From Alicyclobacillus kakegawensis NBRC 103104 (lineage in GTDB: Bacteria > Bacillota > Bacilli > Alicyclobacillales > Alicyclobacillaceae): a DNA stretch of 64,000 nt. The position numbers were made by a program, and so were the translations under genes. Each line of letters opens with the position of its first letter. Positions within the stretch are counted from its first letter, which is position 1. Shown one piece after another: positions 34,853 to 42,748 of the stretch. The notes under the pieces are model-generated. The model ran no database searches and was not told where the DNA came from. It saw nothing but the letters and a program-made list of their open reading frames with translations. The stretch lies in assembly GCF_001552655.1 (NCBI RefSeq), contig NZ_BCRP01000001.1:124001-188000 (forward strand), read 5' to 3'.

Positions 34853-35419
34853 ATGACCCATGCCGGTCAAGACCCAGTCTACGCCGGAGCCCTTTTGGGC
34901 TATGCGAAGGCCTCGGTGCGCAACACTGCGGCCGCCATCACCGAGACAGCCACACCACAGGTGCGCCGCATGCTGATGGCCCACCTGCGCAAGACCATCC
35001 GCCTGCACGCGAAAGTGTTTCACTATATGTACAGGCGGGGGCTGTATCCTGTCCATCACCCGGACCAGATCATCCAAAACGATTTCCGCAGCGCCAAGAT
35101 GGCCCTGGCGATGCCGGTGATGACCTCCCACCACACCATGAAACACAAACCTATGCCGATGCCTGTCCACCCGCCGCTGGGCGGTATGTGGGCAAAAACC
35201 GGGCCGAGTGTGTCGACGGGCGGGACACACGGATGGGCGACACCCGCAAAATCACACCCCGCGTACGCCTGCTCCACGCAGCTCTCGCACCTGGAGACGG
35301 AGTCGCCACCCAGCGACGTGCCGTACCCATACCACCTGGAATCGGGCGATGACGAGAGCCACGACGACATCCCGGGCGGCCATCGGGATCTGCGCAAAGA
35401 GACGGACGCAGACGCGTAG
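34853..35419 (+). CDS. Spore coat protein, CotF family
   Basis: 188 residues. Residues 8-88 are a Coat F domain: YAKASVRNTAAAITETATPQVRRML, then HAKVFHYMYRRGLYPVH and DFRSAKMALAM. The rest is low-complexity, rich in His, Pro, Met and Ser (about 90-188), as in many coat proteins. AAAGGAG lies eight bases before the ATG. Expression would be late in the mother cell; I could not pick out a sigma-K promoter with confidence. The similarity to the preceding small gene suggests a coat pair. Confidence 0.8.
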   Translation: MTHAGQDPVYAGALLGYAKASVRNTAAAITETATPQVRRMLMAHLRKTIRLHAKVFHYMYRRGLYPVHHPDQIIQNDFRSAKMALAMPVMTSHHTMKHKPMPMPVHPPLGGMWAKTGPSVSTGGTHGWATPAKSHPAYACSTQLSHLETESPPSDVPYPYHLESGDDESHDDIPGGHRDLRKETDADA

Positions 35420-35424
35420 CGGCG

Positions 35425-35961
35425 TCACAGCACGTGCTCACTATGTAACCGGCTCCGAAACAACTCGGCTTCCACCAGACGCTGCATGACGCTCCCCCTG
35501 CTCATGGGCACATCGATGATCCGCCCGTCCAGCAGCAGGATGCGGGTGGTATGGGAGTTGAGCGTGTCCAGATCCGCTATGTACGTATCGGCGATGTATC
35601 CAACGGCCCCGTCGTTGCGCCCGCGCAGCTTGGTGCGCATCTTGAGGCAGACATACACCAAGTTGCGCGGTGGGATGACGATGGGCATGTACAGCCACCG
35701 GTTGTTCAGGCGGCGGAACTCCAGGCGCAGATCCTCCTGGCTGATACAGTAACACCCCATTACCTGCTTTCGTATCCACACGGCGCTACTGCCAAACACC
35801 ATTTCCAACCCGCCTTCGCCGTACACCACCGACGAATTGCCAAAGTCCTTGAGGTACACGGGCGCCCACGCGACGATGCGGGGCACCCACAGTTTCCTGT
35901 CCGGCACCTCGGCGCGCCGCAGATAAAGCGCCACCCCGGGGCCTGGAATGTAAAACTCCAT
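35425..35961 (-). CDS. ComK-like protein (competence transcription factor family)
   Basis: 178 residues. The order of segments fits ComK: FGSSAVWIRKQVMGCYCIS (56-74; B. subtilis ComK has FGSSYAGRK and a similar continuation), RNLVYVCLKMRT (99-110; the PxxQIFLFPT region), GYIADTYI, and LLLDGRIIDVPMSRGSVMQRLVEA (142-165; the NGKTMELPISYNSF region). The match is of pattern, not identity, and it is shorter at both ends. GGGGTG precedes ATG 35961. It is divergent from a sigma factor gene, which hints at a DNA uptake or stress circuit. If not ComK, it is an unknown protein. Confidence 0.55.
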   Translation of the reverse strand: MEFYIPGPGVALYLRRAEVPDRKLWVPRIVAWAPVYLKDFGNSSVVYGEGGLEMVFGSSAVWIRKQVMGCYCISQEDLRLEFRRLNNRWLYMPIVIPPRNLVYVCLKMRTKLRGRNDGAVGYIADTYIADLDTLNSHTTRILLLDGRIIDVPMSRGSVMQRLVEAELFRSRLHSEHVL

Positions 35962-36289
35962 CTCCTCACCCCCTAGAATGATCTATTGGATTATTTTCTA
36001 TTCCGAAAGTATATGAGTGTTTTCATTCACATTCAATAAATTCAATTGAAAGTTAAGGACTTAATTGGTTTATATAAATGGAACTTACATGTAATAGTGA
36101 ACATATCAAGTGGATTTCCCATTTCTCCGCATCGAATGGCCCCGACCGGTGGAATCGGAGTGTCCTGCCATTCTCCATTGTCGAGGACTTGCGGACATGT
36201 CCGGGTTCGCCTACCGCGCCACCGGTAGACTATCCTGGGCCTGCGCGCAAATCCAAGAGGAGACCGGTCTCCCACAAGGAGACAAGCAA
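35962..36289. promoter_or_regulatory. AT-rich divergent control region, ComK-like / sigma factor
   Basis: The first half is strikingly AT-rich against the surroundings. TTCAATTGAA (36041-36050) and TTAAGGACTTAA (36053-36064) are perfect palindromes. TTGAAA (36046-36051), 18 bases, TTATAT (36070-36075) is a candidate promoter for the sigma gene, with the second palindrome inside its spacer. The predicted leader of over 200 bases (about 36082-36289) shows no open frame with a ribosome site that I trust. Confidence 0.45.
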
Positions 36290-36880
36290 ATGGAGACGGA
36301 GACGTCTACGCATGTGGCGGTTGAGACGTGGATAGAACGGGCGCAGACAGGAGACAAAGTGGCCGTGCAGGCGTTGCTGGCCCAGTTTGAAGGGATGCTG
36401 CAAGCGATTTCCCGCCGCTATCGGGGTCTCTCGCAGGCTGACGCCCTGCAGGAGGCTTACCTCAGCCTGCTCCTTGCCATTCGCGACTACGATAAGTCCT
36501 TCGGCGTGCCTTTTGCGGCCTACGCCCAGCGCAAGGTGCACGGCGACGTACGCACGGCGATGCGCCGATGGTGGACGCACGACGCCCGGTTGGAACGGAC
36601 AGACAGAGACAAAAACCGCCCCCGCGCATGGGACGATGGCCAAGCCGCCCTCTCGTCAGACAGGACGGCCAACCCGTACAGCCTTATAGAGTGGCGGCTG
36701 GTACTCCCCGCTGCCGGTCTCAGTGAACGAGAGCGAGTGGTCACCGAAGCCATGGCCAGTGGCTGGCGCATCAAAGAGCTGGCACAGGCCCTTGGCGTTT
36801 CCGCTGAAACGGTGAAGACGGTGCGCAAACGCGCCCTGCGCAAACTCCGCGAGCACTTGCGACCGGGCGACGGACACTAA
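36290..36880 (+). CDS. Sigma-70-family RNA polymerase sigma factor (small)
   Basis: 196 residues. Region 2 spans about 20-90 (FEGMLQAISRRYRGLSQADALQEAYLSLLLAIRDYDKS, with the usual core-binding and -10-recognition helices), and region 4 spans about 140-190 (LSERERVVTEAMASGWRIKELAQALGVSAETVKT). Region 3 and any anti-sigma gene are missing, as in small ECF-like or competence-type sigma factors. AAGGAG lies nine bases before ATG 36290; the frame opens higher but without a start of that quality. The regulon is unknown; the divergent ComK-like gene is a natural first candidate. Confidence 0.8.
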   Translation: METETSTHVAVETWIERAQTGDKVAVQALLAQFEGMLQAISRRYRGLSQADALQEAYLSLLLAIRDYDKSFGVPFAAYAQRKVHGDVRTAMRRWWTHDARLERTDRDKNRPRAWDDGQAALSSDRTANPYSLIEWRLVLPAAGLSERERVVTEAMASGWRIKELAQALGVSAETVKTVRKRALRKLREHLRPGDGH

Positions 36881-36884
36881 CGGA

Positions 36885-37325
36885 TTAGCCAATCGCGAAC
36901 AGTATGGTGCCTTCGGCCACCAGGTTTCCGTCGACCAACGCGCGGCCCTGGCCCTTGCCCATGGTGCCGCGTATACGGTCGATGGTTAGCTCCATGTCCA
37001 GTCGGTCTCCGGGGCGCACCTGGCCGCGGAAACGCACGCCGTCCATGCCGGCGAACATCGGCAGCCTGCCCGCGAACTCGGGCATCGTCAGCACCGCCAC
37101 CCCGCCGAGCTGGGCCATCGCCTCCATGATGAGCACCCCCGGCATGAGGCTGTATTCCGGGAAGTGCCCTTGAAAGTGCGGCTCATTGGCGCTCACCAGC
37201 TTGTAGCCGGCGACACGTTTGCCGGGCTCCAGCTCGGTCACCCGGTCGACGAGGAAAAATGGATAGCGGTGCGGCAGGATCTTGCGAATGTCCTCCGCAT
37301 ACAACGGCAACGTCCAGTCTGACAT
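36885..37325 (-). CDS. fabZ: 3-hydroxyacyl-ACP dehydratase
   Basis: FabZ dehydrates 3-hydroxyacyl-ACP in fatty acid elongation. The 146-residue hot-dog protein has LPHRYPFFLVDRV, then GHFPEYSLMPGVLIMEAMAQLGG with catalytic His and Glu, and FRGQVRPGD. GGAGGG lies six bases before ATG 37325. In Bacillus the gene also follows flhO-flhP; here a pgsA-like gene is placed between. It meets the sigma factor gene tail to tail with four bases between. Confidence 0.95.
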   Translation of the reverse strand: MSDWTLPLYAEDIRKILPHRYPFFLVDRVTELEPGKRVAGYKLVSANEPHFQGHFPEYSLMPGVLIMEAMAQLGGVAVLTMPEFAGRLPMFAGMDGVRFRGQVRPGDRLDMELTIDRIRGTMGKGQGRALVDGNLVAEGTILFAIG

Positions 37326-37513
37326 GCGTTTCCCTCCAGGTCCACATCCTGCCGACATATGTGTGTCGGCGTGATCGCAAAATATAAGCAATCCCCGCGG
37401 CCGAAGCTGGCGCGGGGTTGACATAGGTGCACTGGCCGTCGGCGCGTCGGACACCAAGGCGACAGGCACGGACAGGTGCACGGTGTCGGCGCGGGCGGCC
37501 ACTGCACCATGGT

Positions 37514-38053
37514 TTACAAAACGCGACGGTGCACGTCGATAATCTGCATGCTTGCCACATATAGAAAGGTGGTCACGTAGGAGAACACCAACGTGAAACT
37601 GAGCAGCCACGTAGAAAACGTATCACCCGGCCAAGCCAGAATGATAGAGCAGATACTCGCGTAATAGAAAACCGTGGTCGTCTTGCCCCAACGATTCGCC
37701 TTCGGCACCGCGCGCTTGCCCAAAAAGTAGAAAAATGCGGCCCCAAGAATCATCAGCGCATCGCGCAAGACAAGCAACCCGGCAAGCAACCACGACACCC
37801 GGTTCGATTGGATGAGCGAGAACAGTACAGCCACCATCATCAGCTTGTCCGCGAGCGGATCCAGCAACTGTCCGGTCTGCGTCTCCAGTCCCTTTCGCCG
37901 CGCGATGTATCCGTCCAGTATATCCGTTAACCCCGCCAGTAACAAAATAAAAAGCGCGCTCACCTTGTGCGGGCTGGCCACGCTGTAAAAAGCCCACAAA
38001 TACACGGGTATAAGAACAAACCGGAACAGGGTCAGCGTGTTCGGCAGGTTCAC
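37514..38053 (-). CDS. CDP-alcohol phosphatidyltransferase, PgsA-like
   Basis: 179 residues with about five to six membrane helices. The CDP-alcohol signature D-G-x2-A-R-x8-G-x3-D-x3-D is complete as DGYIARRKGLETQTGQLLDPLADK (stated here by its key residues Asp, Gly, Ala, Arg, Gly, Asp, Asp; the motif begins near residue 47). The protein is most like CDP-diacylglycerol-glycerol-3-phosphate 3-phosphatidyltransferase, the first step to phosphatidylglycerol; it may be a second copy besides the usual pgsA. A good promoter precedes it. Confidence 0.85.
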   Translation of the reverse strand: MNLPNTLTLFRFVLIPVYLWAFYSVASPHKVSALFILLLAGLTDILDGYIARRKGLETQTGQLLDPLADKLMMVAVLFSLIQSNRVSWLLAGLLVLRDALMILGAAFFYFLGKRAVPKANRWGKTTTVFYYASICSIILAWPGDTFSTWLLSFTLVFSYVTTFLYVASMQIIDVHRRVL

Positions 38054-38082
38054 TCCCCGGCCCCCTCTTCTATACGATGGAA

Positions 38083-38112
38083 ATTATACCGCCGGATATT
38101 GAAAGGACGCAA
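38083..38112 (-). promoter_or_regulatory. Promoter of the pgsA-like gene
   Basis: On the minus strand TTGCGT (38107-38112), 18 bases, TATAAT (38083-38088). Start near 38076, leaving a short leader that holds the ribosome site. Confidence 0.5.
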
Positions 38113-38178
38113 CTGCAAATACCCTGTCCGAATCTACCAGACCCGCCGGGCCTTTACGCCCGCACAAGCGCTGCCGCC

Positions 38179-38997
38179 TCAGCCCACATGGATGTCATCC
38201 GCCGTGCCCATCATACGGTTGGTCATCTGCAATGCCTCTGCGTTCAACTCGAACAGCCGCTGTGCCTGTATCATCTGGGTCATCTCGTCGGTAAGGTCGA
38301 CGCTGCTCTGGTTCAGGGCTTGCTGCTGCAACATCGACCGCCCGTTCCCCTGGCCTGCGGCCGCCAGGCGATAATTCCAGCCGGGACGAATGGCGTAAGC
38401 GTTACCGCCCGCAGGCTGCAGCGATTGACCGGGCAGCGGCACGTCCACCAGCGCTATCGTCGGGCCCACGCGATTCCCCCACCGGATTTGTCCATCGGCG
38501 CTGATTTGCATATCCGCTTCCGCCTCGCCCGCGCCGACACCAGGAGGCAGGTAAATAGGCTGGCGGTTGCGATCCAGCACCAATTGACCGGACGCGGTCG
38601 CAAGCGCGAAGCGCCCGTCCGCCTGCCGGCTCCACGCCAGGTTGCCCGCTCTGGTCACCAATTCCCTCCCGTCGCTGTCCCGCACCAGCAGGAAGGCGGG
38701 ACCTTGCACCGCCACGTCCATGGGATTGCCGGTCTGAACCACGGACGTCTGTGAGAAGTCCAAGTCGGTCGCTGTGGAATGCACCCCGGTGCCACCACGC
38801 CACCCGGGCGGCGTGTAGCGATTGGCATCCATAGGCGCGGTGGCGGACGCAGGCAGCGCGGCCGTCAACTCGTCGGCGAATGACGTGCCCTCCTGTGCGT
38901 ACCCTGGCGTCTGCACATTGGCCACATTGGCGGCGATGTCTGTCAACCAATCCTGCCCGGCGGTAAGGCCGGACAGGCTTGTCCATAACGACTGCAT
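38179..38997 (-). CDS. flhP: Flagellar basal-body rod family protein FlhP
   Basis: 272 residues of the FlgF/FlgG hook-basal-body family. The N-terminal rod motif (ANVANVQTPGYAQEG, 23-37) and C-terminal helix (MIQAQRLFELNAEALQMTNRMM) form the coiled assembly ends; the middle has FAVQGPAFLLV-type text (DVAVQGPAFLLV). In Bacillus flhO and flhP lie beside mbl and encode distal rod proteins. It follows flhO by 21 bases on the same strand. Confidence 0.88.
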   Translation of the reverse strand: MQSLWTSLSGLTAGQDWLTDIAANVANVQTPGYAQEGTSFADELTAALPASATAPMDANRYTPPGWRGGTGVHSTATDLDFSQTSVVQTGNPMDVAVQGPAFLLVRDSDGRELVTRAGNLAWSRQADGRFALATASGQLVLDRNRQPIYLPPGVGAGEAEADMQISADGQIRWGNRVGPTIALVDVPLPGQSLQPAGGNAYAIRPGWNYRLAAAGQGNGRSMLQQQALNQSSVDLTDEMTQMIQAQRLFELNAEALQMTNRMMGTADDIHVG

Positions 38998-39018
38998 CGG
39001 TCTACCCCCTTACCCTCG

Positions 39019-40230
39019 TCACAGGTTCACTTTCCCGACATCGTTCACGGCCTTGTCGAGCAAGGTGTCTTCCGTCTGTATCACCTGCTGGTTGGCCTGG
39101 TACTGGCCAATCACCATCATCATGTTGGCCACGGTGGACGCCGCGTCGACGTTGCTCTGCTCCAGGCTGCCGGGGCTGAGGGATCCGGTGCCCGGGCGTA
39201 GCGCCGCAGTCACCGCCTGGGGATTGAGCGTACCGAGCATGTACTCCGTCTCTCCCAACGGTTGCAGCTGCGTCACGTCCGCGTCCACCAAGCCCAGACG
39301 GGCTCCAGCTACCGGCTGGTTGTTGGCGTCCACCACTTCGTACGAGGGCTGCCCCGCCGCATCGAACACCGGCCCACCGTCGGCGGCAAACAGGGTGTCT
39401 CCTTGGTAGTTCGGGTTGATGACAATGCGCGCTCCGACGATAGGCCGGCCGTTAGCATCCACCGGCAGCACCGCGTGCCCCGCCGCGTCGACCAAGGTGT
39501 GCTGGGCGTTGACCTCAAAGTGGCCGTCGCGCGTCAGCGCGATGCCCGCCGCGCCCTCCGGGGACGTGTAAGCCACGGCGAAGAAACTGTGCCAGCCCAT
39601 GTCCTGCTCGTTGCCGACGCGGATGGAGGCGTTCTGCCAATCCGCGTCCTGCGGCGACGCCAGCACCTGGCCAGCCGCGTTGGCAAACAGGTAGGAGGGG
39701 TTGCCGTTTGCATCGTAGTCCGGCTCCCCATCGGCCGCATAGAGAGCCTGCCCTTGGTAGGCGGGGTTGCGAATCGCGTACACACCGGCGATCACGTTGC
39801 CGTTGGCATCCAGCACGGCCAGCGGTTGGCCGCCCAGCGACAGCCGTCCTCCGGCGCCCACAGTCACGGTGCCCGCTGCCGATTCCGGCTGGCCGCCGGG
39901 GCCCGCCACCGTGGCGTATGTTCCGGCCGGAGTCTGGTCGCGGATGCCGACATCCAGGTTGCGCCCGGTCTGGGTGAGATCACCCTGGCTGAACAGCGGC
40001 ACCCCCTCTTGAAACACCACCCCGGTGCCCAGCTGACCTATGGGAGACCCCTCTCCGTTTTCCCCGGTGTAATCCAGGGCGGCCAACAGTTGATTGGGAA
40101 AAGACAGCATCGACCCATCGCTCGCCTTGAACCCGGGCGTCTCCAGGTTGGCCAGGTTGTTGGCGAGCAGTTGTTGCATCCGTTCGTCCGCCAGCATGCC
40201 GGCGGCTGCCGTCGTCAAACCGCGAATCAT
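39019..40230 (-). CDS. flhO: Flagellar basal-body rod family protein FlhO with duplicated insert
   Basis: 403 residues, much longer than the usual 270 or so. The N-terminal rod helix (MLADERMQQLLANNLANLETPGFKA by residues 12-36) and the C-terminal helix (MMMVIGQYQANQQVIQTEDTLLDKAV) are normal. Residues about 137-197 and 254-318 are two copies of one module: VLDANGNVIAG, NPAYQG, LYAADGEPDYDANGNPSY in the first and PVDANGRPIVGA, NPNYQG, LFAADGGPVFDAAGQPSY in the second. The insert would sit in the exposed part of the rod protein. ATG 40230 has GGGAGG eight bases upstream. Confidence 0.87.
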   Translation of the reverse strand: MIRGLTTAAAGMLADERMQQLLANNLANLETPGFKASDGSMLSFPNQLLAALDYTGENGEGSPIGQLGTGVVFQEGVPLFSQGDLTQTGRNLDVGIRDQTPAGTYATVAGPGGQPESAAGTVTVGAGGRLSLGGQPLAVLDANGNVIAGVYAIRNPAYQGQALYAADGEPDYDANGNPSYLFANAAGQVLASPQDADWQNASIRVGNEQDMGWHSFFAVAYTSPEGAAGIALTRDGHFEVNAQHTLVDAAGHAVLPVDANGRPIVGARIVINPNYQGDTLFAADGGPVFDAAGQPSYEVVDANNQPVAGARLGLVDADVTQLQPLGETEYMLGTLNPQAVTAALRPGTGSLSPGSLEQSNVDAASTVANMMMVIGQYQANQQVIQTEDTLLDKAVNDVGKVNL

Positions 40231-40266
40231 CACGCATCCCTCCCGCGCTGCAGATTTTTTGACCCA

Positions 40267-41289
40267 CTAGCGCGCCACGCGCCTGCGCGACGGGCGCGGA
40301 GCGCTGCGCAGCCGGTAGGGGCTCTCAATGTACATTCCGGTTCCACGAACCACGCAGCGCATCGGATCTTCGGCCACATGCACCGGGATCTCAAGCTCCC
40401 GGACCATCAGCTTGTCCAATCCGTCCACCAACGCTCCCCCGCCGGTCAGGACGATGCCCTTGTCGAAGATGTCGGCCGCCAACTCCGGCGGCGTGCGCTC
40501 GAGCACCGACTTGGTCGCGCCCACGATCTGCGCGACCGGATCGGCCAGGGCTTCACGCATCTCCTCCGCGTGGATGTTGACTGTCTTCGGCAGGCCGCTG
40601 ACCATGTCGCGACCGCGCACATCCATTTCCCCCGTACGGCCGTCCGGGAATACTGTCGCCAGTTCCTTCTTCAGCTCTTCGGCGGTCCGCTCGCCGATGA
40701 GCAGATTGTGCTCCCGCTTGATATACGCGATAATGGCCTCGTCGAGCTTGTCCCCCGCCACGCGCAACGATGCCGAGGTCACTACGTCGCCGAGCGAAAG
40801 CACCGCGATGTCGGTCGTACCGCCGCCGATGTCGACGACCATGCTTCCGCTTGGCTCGAAGATGTTGAGTCCCGCACCGATAGCCGCCGCCTTCGGTTCC
40901 TCAATCAGGTCGACCCCTTTGGCACCGCAGGCTTCGGCGGCTTCCCGCACCGCCTTTTGCTCCACCGAGGTGATGCCGGCCGGTACGCAGATCATCAGGT
41001 GCGGCCTGGCCATCATGCTCTTGCCAATGGTCTTGCGGATAAAGTGGCGCAACATAATTTCTGTGACCTCGAAGTCCGCGATGACTCCTTCGCGCAACGG
41101 CCGGATGGCGACAATATTCCCCGGCGTCCGTCCCAGCATCTGCCGCGCCTCTTCGCCGACCGCGACGACATGCCCGGTCGTTTGGTCGATGGCCACGACA
41201 GACGGCTCAAACAGGACAACGCCCCGCCCTTTCACATGGATCAGCACGGTGGCCGTGCCCAGGTCCACTCCGATTTCCCTCGAAAACAT
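40267..41289 (-). CDS. mbl: Rod-shape-determining actin homologue Mbl
   Basis: 340 residues of the MreB/Mbl actin family that directs side-wall synthesis. IGVDLGTATVLIHVKGRG (phosphate 1), VVDIGGGTTDIAVLSLG (phosphate 2) and VLTGGGALVDGLDKL (adenosine site) are intact. The place between spoIIID and flhO is the Mbl position in Bacillus. The C-terminal tail ends in a basic stretch (RSAPRPSRRRVAR) not seen in standard Mbl. It probably works with the elongation PBPs. Confidence 0.95.
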   Translation of the reverse strand: MFSREIGVDLGTATVLIHVKGRGVVLFEPSVVAIDQTTGHVVAVGEEARQMLGRTPGNIVAIRPLREGVIADFEVTEIMLRHFIRKTIGKSMMARPHLMICVPAGITSVEQKAVREAAEACGAKGVDLIEEPKAAAIGAGLNIFEPSGSMVVDIGGGTTDIAVLSLGDVVTSASLRVAGDKLDEAIIAYIKREHNLLIGERTAEELKKELATVFPDGRTGEMDVRGRDMVSGLPKTVNIHAEEMREALADPVAQIVGATKSVLERTPPELAADIFDKGIVLTGGGALVDGLDKLMVRELEIPVHVAEDPMRCVVRGTGMYIESPYRLRSAPRPSRRRVAR

Positions 41290-41401
41290 TTACTACGAAT
41301 CCTCCCCAACTGAGCATCAGACTCGGCGTATCCTCTGCAACCGCTGTGTGGAGCCAGTTTGTGGACGTGCACGATGACCACATCGAGCCCAAATTAAAGT
41401 T

Positions 41402-41698
41402 CTACAAACTCTGGGAAACTCCTGTCTGCGGCTTGTAATTTTCTGTCGAACTTTCTTTGTTGTACTTCATTTTTGTCGCCTGACCGCCCCGCAGGTGGCG
41501 GATGGACTTGTGGTATTCCAGGATCTCCTTGACGTGGCTGGCCAGTTCGGGGTTGATCTCCGGCAGCCGCTCTGTCAAGTCTTTGTGGACGGTGCTTTTG
41601 GAAACCCCAAACTCGCGGGCAATCGTGCGCACCGTGTTGCGGGTCTCGACGATGTACTCACCAATTTTCAAGGTGCGCTCTTTGATGTAATCGTGCAC
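41402..41698 (-). CDS. spoIIID: Stage III sporulation transcriptional regulator SpoIIID
   Basis: SpoIIID is a mother-cell DNA-binding protein that switches genes between the sigma-E and sigma-K stages. 98 residues, close to the usual 93: YIKERTLKIGEYIVETRNTVRTIAREFGVSKSTVHKDL contains the helix-turn-helix (about 22-42), then LPEINPEL and HLRGGQATKMKY. The start is GTG with GGAGG eight bases upstream. A sigma-E-like promoter lies about 40 bases upstream. Confidence 0.96.
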   Translation of the reverse strand: MHDYIKERTLKIGEYIVETRNTVRTIAREFGVSKSTVHKDLTERLPEINPELASHVKEILEYHKSIRHLRGGQATKMKYNKESSTENYKPQTGVSQSL

Positions 41699-41736
41699 TC
41701 CCCTCGCCTCCCCATTCTGCTCAGGTGGTCTGATAC

Positions 41737-41764
41737 AGTATATGAGGGGGTGTACACGGTATGC
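41737..41764 (-). promoter_or_regulatory. Sigma-E-like promoter of spoIIID
   Basis: On the minus strand GCATACC (41758-41764), 13 bases, CATATACT (41737-41744). This fits the B. subtilis sigma-E pattern kmATATT-N13/14-CATACAhT except for the last two -35 bases and one -10 base. spoIIID is a known sigma-E gene in Bacillus. Confidence 0.5.
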
Positions 41765-41840
41765 CTGAGAAAGCGGGATGAGGGCTTGTCAGAGCAGTTT
41801 TCGTCATTCTAGCTTTTGTTTTCTCTCATTTGCGTGCGGG

Positions 41841-41879
41841 GAAATAATAAGAAAGTAGGCCGCTCCTTTGGAAACGGCC
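41841..41879 (-). terminator. Rho-independent terminator after spoIIQ
   Basis: On the minus strand GGCCG...CGGCC (41875-41879 with 41858-41862), with extra TCC/GGA pairing, is followed by a T-rich tail. It separates the spoIIQ transcript from spoIIID. Confidence 0.6.
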
Positions 41880-41918
41880 ACAGTCCGTCGTGATGGGTTT
41901 AGCAACGTATCTAGTGGG

Positions 41919-42626
41919 TTACCGCTTGGGCAATACCGAAGCGGGGTCGACCGGGGTCTTGCCGTCCTTCTCTACCGCGAAGAACAGGTGGTTGCCCTGG
42001 CTCTCTTCAAACCGGCAGGTGCCGCTCTGACCAATCGCCTGGCCCATGGTCACCTTGTCGCCTTTGTGCACCGAAACACTGCCCAGCGACTCGTACAGCT
42101 CCACATTGCCATCCTGACTGGTGACTTCAACCGTCTTGCCGTTGAGCGGATCGTCCCTGACCGCGGTCACCGTACCGCTGGCTGCCGCATCGACTTCAAA
42201 CGGCTTGCCGTCCTGCGCCTTGATGTCGATGCCGGTGTGAGGATAAAAGCCTCCGTCATACGATACGAGTGCCTTGGCCTGCTCGCGCTGGGATCCATGC
42301 TCGGGGAAGAACCCCATGCTGACTTGAATCTGAGTGCCTTCGGCCACCGGCCAGGTGTAGGCGACATCGGTCGTCTGGGCCTGAGTCGGCAGATTCCCCT
42401 CGTCGGCCACGGTGCCGGAGGTCTGGGACGTGTGCATCTGACTGCGCGCGTACATCAGGCCAATGATCAGCGCAGCCGCCCCCAGGTAGATGGCCGGGTA
42501 AACCCAACGCTTCGAGAACACCTTGCGTGTGGACACGACGGTCGGTTCAGGCGCCATGGGCGCCGTCTTAGCCTGTTCTGTCTCTCGCTTTGTCTGTGAA
42601 GGATTGGTATTCTTGTTATCCTCCAT
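41919..42626 (-). CDS. spoIIQ: Stage II sporulation protein SpoIIQ (M23/LytM fold)
   Basis: Forespore membrane protein that holds the engulfing membranes together with SpoIIIAH. 235 residues: a cytoplasmic tail (1-40), one transmembrane segment (about 43-60), and an extracellular M23 domain (about 95-232). Zinc residues His130 and Asp134 (HTGID) are present, but the second motif, normally HxH, reads HLFF (213-216), so a zinc ligand is lost and the domain is probably not an active endopeptidase. GAGGTGA lies seven bases before the ATG. A sigma-F-type promoter and the spoIID neighbour fit the assignment. Confidence 0.9.
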   Translation of the reverse strand: MEDNKNTNPSQTKRETEQAKTAPMAPEPTVVSTRKVFSKRWVYPAIYLGAAALIIGLMYARSQMHTSQTSGTVADEGNLPTQAQTTDVAYTWPVAEGTQIQVSMGFFPEHGSQREQAKALVSYDGGFYPHTGIDIKAQDGKPFEVDAAASGTVTAVRDDPLNGKTVEVTSQDGNVELYESLGSVSVHKGDKVTMGQAIGQSGTCRFEESQGNHLFFAVEKDGKTPVDPASVLPKR

Positions 42627-42647
42627 GTGGCGCTCACCTCATTAGGC

Positions 42648-42677
42648 CAGTGTCGCCACGTTGTCCGCGTTCTATAC
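42648..42677 (-). promoter_or_regulatory. Sigma-F-type promoter of spoIIQ
   Basis: On the minus strand GTATA (42673-42677), 15 bases, GGCGACACTG (42648-42657). This matches the B. subtilis sigma-F pattern GyATA and GGnrAnAhTr at every defined position. Start near 42641, just before the ribosome site. Confidence 0.7.
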
Positions 42678-42748
42678 CTGTCTACCCGCAACCTTCACAG
42701 ACACACGAGGTTTTGTGCGGATGTCGCCACCTCCGCCCGGGCGGACGG

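Noticed and set aside
39262-41313. Open frame of 683 codons on the plus strand across flhO and mbl
   Set aside because: Shadow of two conserved genes; no ribosome site and no domain visible.
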